A stretch of DNA of 64,000 nucleotides from Beijerinckiaceae bacterium. Its GTDB lineage: Bacteria > Pseudomonadota > Alphaproteobacteria > Rhizobiales > Beijerinckiaceae. Positions 60,649-64,000 of the stretch are shown here, in pieces. The stretch is from assembly GCA_021324915.1 (NCBI GenBank), contig JAJPIC010000028.1, positions 1 through 64,000 of the forward strand, in the 5' to 3' direction. The position numbers were made by a program, and so were the translations under genes. Within the stretch, counting starts at the first letter, position 1; the number at the start of each line of letters is the position of its first letter. The notes beneath the pieces are model-generated. The model worked only from the letters and a program-made list of their open reading frames with translations. It was not told the origin of the DNA and did no database searches.

Positions 60649-61884
60649 ATGGCCCGACTCCTGATGAAATTCGGCGGCACGTCCGTTGCCGGCATCGACC
60701 GCATTCGCAACGTGGCGCGGCACGTCAAGCGCGAGCTCGATGCGGGCGCCGAAATCGCCGTCGTCGTCTCGGCAATGGCCGGCAAGACCGATGAGCTCGT
60801 CGGGCTTTGCGCCGAAGCCTGGCCGCATTATGACCCGCGCGAATATGATGCGGTCGTTGCCTCGGGCGAGCAAGTCAGCGCGGGCCTGCTTGCGATCGTT
60901 CTGCAAGGAATGGGCATCCCCGCCCGGTCGTGGCAAGGCTGGCAGATTCCGATTGTCACGACGGCGGCGGCAGGCGCGGCGCGTATCACGGGCATCGACG
61001 GCGCGCGGATCGTCGAGCGGTTCGCGCACGGCGAGGTCGCCGTCATCGCGGGGTTCCAAGGCCTCAACAAAGAGAACGGGCGCGTGACGACGCTCGGCCG
61101 CGGCGGCTCCGATACCAGCGCGGTTGCGCTCGCCGCTGCGATCAAAGCCGACCGTTGCGATATCTATACCGACGTCGATGGGGTCTATACGACCGATCCG
61201 CGCGTCGTCACGAAGGCGCGCCGGCTCGATCGCGTGACCTATGAAGAAATGCTCGAAATGGCCTCGCTCGGGGCCAAGGTCATGCAGGTCCGCTCGGTCG
61301 AGCTTGCCATGATAAAGCGCGTCAAGACTTTCGTGCGCTCGTCCTTCGACGATCCGGAAAATCCGCGCCCCGGCACCTTGATTTGCGATGAGGAGGACAT
61401 CGTGGAACAGCAGGTCGTCACCGGCATCGCCTTCTCGCGCGACGAAGCGCAGATCACTTTGCGGCGCGTCGCCGATCGGCCCGGGGTCGCAGCGGCGATC
61501 TTCATGCCGCTCGCCGAAGCTGGAATCAACGTCGACATGATCGTCCAGGTCGCCTCCGACGATACGGTGACGACCGACATTACGTTTACCGTCTCGAGCG
61601 GCGATTTCGATCGCGCCAAGGCGATCCTCGAAAAGAATAAAGCGCAGGTCGGTTATGCTGCATTGCAAGGTGCCGGCGACGTCGCGAAAGTCTCGGCGAT
61701 CGGGATCGGGATGCGCAGCCACGCCGGCGTTGCCGCCCTCGCCTTCAAGGCGCTCTCCGAGAAGGGCATAAACATCCGGGCGATCACCACGTCCGAGATC
61801 AAGTTCTCGGTATTGATCGATGCCGCCTATACGGAGCTCGCGGTGCGCACGCTGCACGCGATCTATGGTCTCGATAAGAGCTGA
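60649..61884 (+). CDS. lysC: Aspartate kinase
   Basis: 411 residues from the ATG at 60649 (MARLLMKFGGTSVAG). The kinase domain has KFGGTSV, GRGGSDTSAVALAAA and YTDVDGVYTTDPR. Two C-terminal ACT domains follow: GVAAAIFMPLAEAGINVDMIVQ and GVAALAFKALSEKGINIRAITTSEIKFSVLID. It phosphorylates aspartate for lysine, threonine and methionine synthesis; the ACT pair implies feedback control. It is monofunctional, without a fused homoserine dehydrogenase. Divergent from ubiG, upstream of ptsP. Confidence 0.96.
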   Translation: MARLLMKFGGTSVAGIDRIRNVARHVKRELDAGAEIAVVVSAMAGKTDELVGLCAEAWPHYDPREYDAVVASGEQVSAGLLAIVLQGMGIPARSWQGWQIPIVTTAAAGAARITGIDGARIVERFAHGEVAVIAGFQGLNKENGRVTTLGRGGSDTSAVALAAAIKADRCDIYTDVDGVYTTDPRVVTKARRLDRVTYEEMLEMASLGAKVMQVRSVELAMIKRVKTFVRSSFDDPENPRPGTLICDEEDIVEQQVVTGIAFSRDEAQITLRRVADRPGVAAAIFMPLAEAGINVDMIVQVASDDTVTTDITFTVSSGDFDRAKAILEKNKAQVGYAALQGAGDVAKVSAIGIGMRSHAGVAALAFKALSEKGINIRAITTSEIKFSVLIDAAYTELAVRTLHAIYGLDKS

Positions 61885-62184
61885 ACTGCGCGGCCTATGT
61901 TGCGGTCGGCGGCAGCTTCGTGCTTGCGGTCCGGACTTTGCATTAGCTATAGGGATCGAGGCGGCACGCGGTTTCCGCGGGTTCGGTAAAATTGGACTGG
62001 CGCGCAGGTGCAGCAAATCTCCCGCTGACGTGATTGCGGCAACTATCGCTTAGGCAATTTTTCCAGCGGCGGAGCCGTGCGGCGGCCGCAATGCCGAACG
62101 ATATTCTAGGAAGACCCGCCTCGCCGGTGATTCGGTGCGCTACCGCCGATCCACGATCGCGAGGCTCCTAAAAAGGAATTTTTC
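61885..62184. other. Intergenic region between lysC and ptsP
   Basis: 300 bases without a gene. A sigma-70-like pair TTGCGG (61924-61929), 17 bases, CTATAG (61947-61952) could start ptsP transcription about 225 bases upstream of its ATG. AAGGA lies just before the ptsP ATG. No riboswitch or strong hairpin is obvious. Confidence 0.45.
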
Positions 62185-64000
62185 ATGCGGGGCCCCATCG
62201 GCGGACCGCGCCTATTGCTGCGGCGGCTTCGCGAGGTCATGGCGGAGCCGATCAGCCCGCAGGAGCGGCTCGACAAGATCGTCGTGCACATCGCCGCCAA
62301 TATGGTAGCCGAGGTGTGCTCGGTCTATGTGCTGCGCGCCGATGGCCGGCTCGAACTCTTCGCGACCGAGGGTCTCAACCGTGAAGCGGTTCATTTGACG
62401 ACCATGCGCAAGGGCGAAGGCCTCGTCGGCCTCATCGCCGAAACGGCCGAGCCGCTGGCGCTCGCCGACGCCCAACACCATCCCTCGTTCTCCTATCGGC
62501 CCGAGACGGGCGAGGAGATCTATTCGTCCTTTCTCGGCGTGCCGATTCTGCGCGGCGGGAACACGCTCGGCGTGCTCGTCGTGCAGAACCGCGTACGACG
62601 CCTCTATTCGGAGGAGGAAGTCGAGGCTCTGCAGACCACGGCCATGCTGCTCGCCGAAATGGTGGCGTCGGGCGAATTGCAGGCGATCGGTCTGCTCGAT
62701 ACCGAAATCCCTCTGCATCGTCCGCTTGCGCTTAGAGGCGTGCCGATTGCCGAAGGCGTCGGCCTTGGCCATGTCGTGCTGCACGAGCCGCGCGTCGTCG
62801 TCAAACAGCTCGTCGCCGAGGATGTGAAAACCGAGACCGAACGGCTCGATGCGGCAATCGATGCCGTGCGCGAAACCATCGACCAGCTGATCGAGCGCGG
62901 CGACGTCGGCCCCGGCGAACATCGCGAAGTGCTCGAAGCTTTCCGCATGTTCGCCTATGACCGCGGCTGGATCCGGCGGCTGCGCGAAGCGGTCGCCACG
63001 GGCCTCACGGCGGAGGCGGCGGTCGAGCGCGTGCAGAGCGATGCCCGTGCCAAGCTGCAGCGCCAGACCGACCCCTATATGCGCGAACGGCTGCACGATC
63101 TCGACGATCTCACCAACCGTCTGCTCTATCAGCTCGCCGGGCGCAGCTTCGTGACCGCTCACGAAGATCTGCCGGAGAACGCGATCATTGTGGCGCGCAC
63201 CATGGGACCGGCGGCGCTGCTCGATTATGATCGCACCAAATTGCGCGGCCTCGTGCTGGAGGATGCCGGGGCTTCGAGCCATGTGGCGATCGTTGCGCGT
63301 GCGCTCGGCATCGCGACGGTTGGCGAAGTGTCCGACATTGTCGCCTTCGTCGAGCCGGGCGATGCGGTGATCGTCGATGGAACCTCGGGCGATGTGCACG
63401 TGCGCCCGCCGCCGGACATCGAACACGCCTATGCCGAGAAGGCGCGGCTCAGAGCAAAGCGGCAGGAGCAATACCACAAGCTGCGTGACAAGCCTGCCGT
63501 CACGCGCGACGGCGTGCCGATCGAATTGCATATGAATGCCGGCTTGCTCGTCGATCTGCCGCATGTCGAGGAAACCGGCGCGGTCTCGATCGGGCTCTTC
63601 CGCACCGAGCTGCAGTTCATGATCGTCTCGCAATTCCCCAACATGCGCCAGCAGCAGGCCTTCTACAAGGCCGCATTCGAGGCGGTTCCGGGCAAGCCGA
63701 TCACCTTCCGAACCCTGGACATTGGGTCGGACAAGGTCCTTCCCTATATGACCAAAGTGGAAGAGGAGAATCCGGCACTCGGCTGGCGCGCGATCAGGAT
63801 CGGCCTCGACCGCCCGGCGCTGCTGCGCATGCAATTGCGCGCGCTTCTGCGGGCCGGCGCCGGGCGCGAACTGCGCATCATGTTTCCGATGATCGCGACG
63901 GTTGCCGAATTCGAGAAGGCCAAGGCGTTCGCCGAGCGCGAGGTCGCTTATTTGACGCGTCACGACCATCGGTTGCCGAGCGATCTCAAGCTCGGCGCCA
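62185..64000 (+). CDS. ptsP: Phosphoenolpyruvate-protein phosphotransferase PtsP (EI-Ntr), partial
   Basis: 605 codons before the right edge; about 150 residues of the C-terminus are cut off. The N-terminal GAF domain starts at about residue 15 (LREVMAEPISPQERLDKIVVHIAANMVAEVCSVYVLR). The EI part has the phospho-histidine domain with His366 in GASSHVAIVARALGIATVG and the PEP-binding barrel with GLFRTELQFM and RTLDIGSDK. It phosphorylates NPr in the nitrogen PTS, which regulates by phosphorylation and not sugar transport. The ATG follows AAGGA. lysC-ptsP is a conserved order. Confidence 0.93.
   Translation, partial: MRGPIGGPRLLLRRLREVMAEPISPQERLDKIVVHIAANMVAEVCSVYVLRADGRLELFATEGLNREAVHLTTMRKGEGLVGLIAETAEPLALADAQHHPSFSYRPETGEEIYSSFLGVPILRGGNTLGVLVVQNRVRRLYSEEEVEALQTTAMLLAEMVASGELQAIGLLDTEIPLHRPLALRGVPIAEGVGLGHVVLHEPRVVVKQLVAEDVKTETERLDAAIDAVRETIDQLIERGDVGPGEHREVLEAFRMFAYDRGWIRRLREAVATGLTAEAAVERVQSDARAKLQRQTDPYMRERLHDLDDLTNRLLYQLAGRSFVTAHEDLPENAIIVARTMGPAALLDYDRTKLRGLVLEDAGASSHVAIVARALGIATVGEVSDIVAFVEPGDAVIVDGTSGDVHVRPPPDIEHAYAEKARLRAKRQEQYHKLRDKPAVTRDGVPIELHMNAGLLVDLPHVEETGAVSIGLFRTELQFMIVSQFPNMRQQQAFYKAAFEAVPGKPITFRTLDIGSDKVLPYMTKVEEENPALGWRAIRIGLDRPALLRMQLRALLRAGAGRELRIMFPMIATVAEFEKAKAFAEREVAYLTRHDHRLPSDLKLGA

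Noticed and set aside
62212-63969. A 585-codon minus-strand open frame at the right edge
   Set aside because: The plus strand here encodes PtsP with GAF and EI motifs and a ribosome site; the minus frame is its shadow.

Overview
This window is high-GC chromosomal DNA from an alphaproteobacterium of the order Hyphomicrobiales (Rhizobiales). The evidence is gene order and content: ffs-dnaX-ybaB-recR, ubiG divergent from lysC-ptsP, xerD next to aroK/aroB, carB-greA, a PhyR-NepR-EcfG general stress response (GSR) module, an NdvA-like glucan exporter, and intergenic palindromic repeats of a type common in this order. I cannot name the genus. A fused aroK-aroB gene may help place it.

Layout. 1-2.7 kb: chemotaxis cheY-cheA-cheW. 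3.0-6.0 kb: recR, ybaB, dnaX and the 4.5S SRP RNA. 6.1-9.0 kb: queC, a His-rich CobW-family GTPase behind a possible Zur box, and a WD40 protein. 9.2-14.9 kb: DUF2937, thiD, mscL, an LTXXQ periplasmic protein, a large GT-C-like membrane protein, a J-domain protein and pxpA. 15-19 kb: the GSR core nepR-ecfG and divergent phyR, a stand-alone receiver, a YqjD/YqjE-like pair and a KGG-repeat stress protein. 19.4-21.2 kb: a small membrane protein and opgG/opgD. 21.3-26 kb: a LuxR-type regulator, kaiB, kaiC and a hybrid histidine kinase. 26-38 kb: TerB, amidotransferase, xerD, aroKB, a CorC-family protein, an NdvA-like ABC exporter, rluD, rpoH, tRNA-Pro and a HisKA_2-type kinase. 38-49.5 kb: greA, carB, an MCP, an aspartate aminotransferase, a long intergenic region and exported msrB-msrA. 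49.7-64 kb: ABC-F, YqaA-like, dsbB, rlmN, SIMPL, methyltransferase/comF, grxC, DUF1178, TPR-glycosyltransferase, ubiG, lysC and ptsP (cut by the window end).

The most interesting signal is regulatory. Five sites match the alphaproteobacterial EcfG promoter exactly (GGAAC-N16-CGTT), and two more match with CATT at -10. They lie before nepR-ecfG, the DUF883/holin pair, the KGG gene, the LuxR gene next to kaiBC, a short non-coding segment ending in an intrinsic terminator (candidate stress sRNA, about 47033-47146), phyR (CATT) and rpoH (CATT). The KaiBC-kinase operon therefore appears wired into the general stress response through an EcfG-driven LuxR regulator. CTAGTAG-type palindromes occur both at that regulator's promoter and before kaiB, and are plausible operators.

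I saw no CRISPR array, insertion sequence, prophage or integrated element. All functions are read from the translated sequence and family knowledge; no database search was run.
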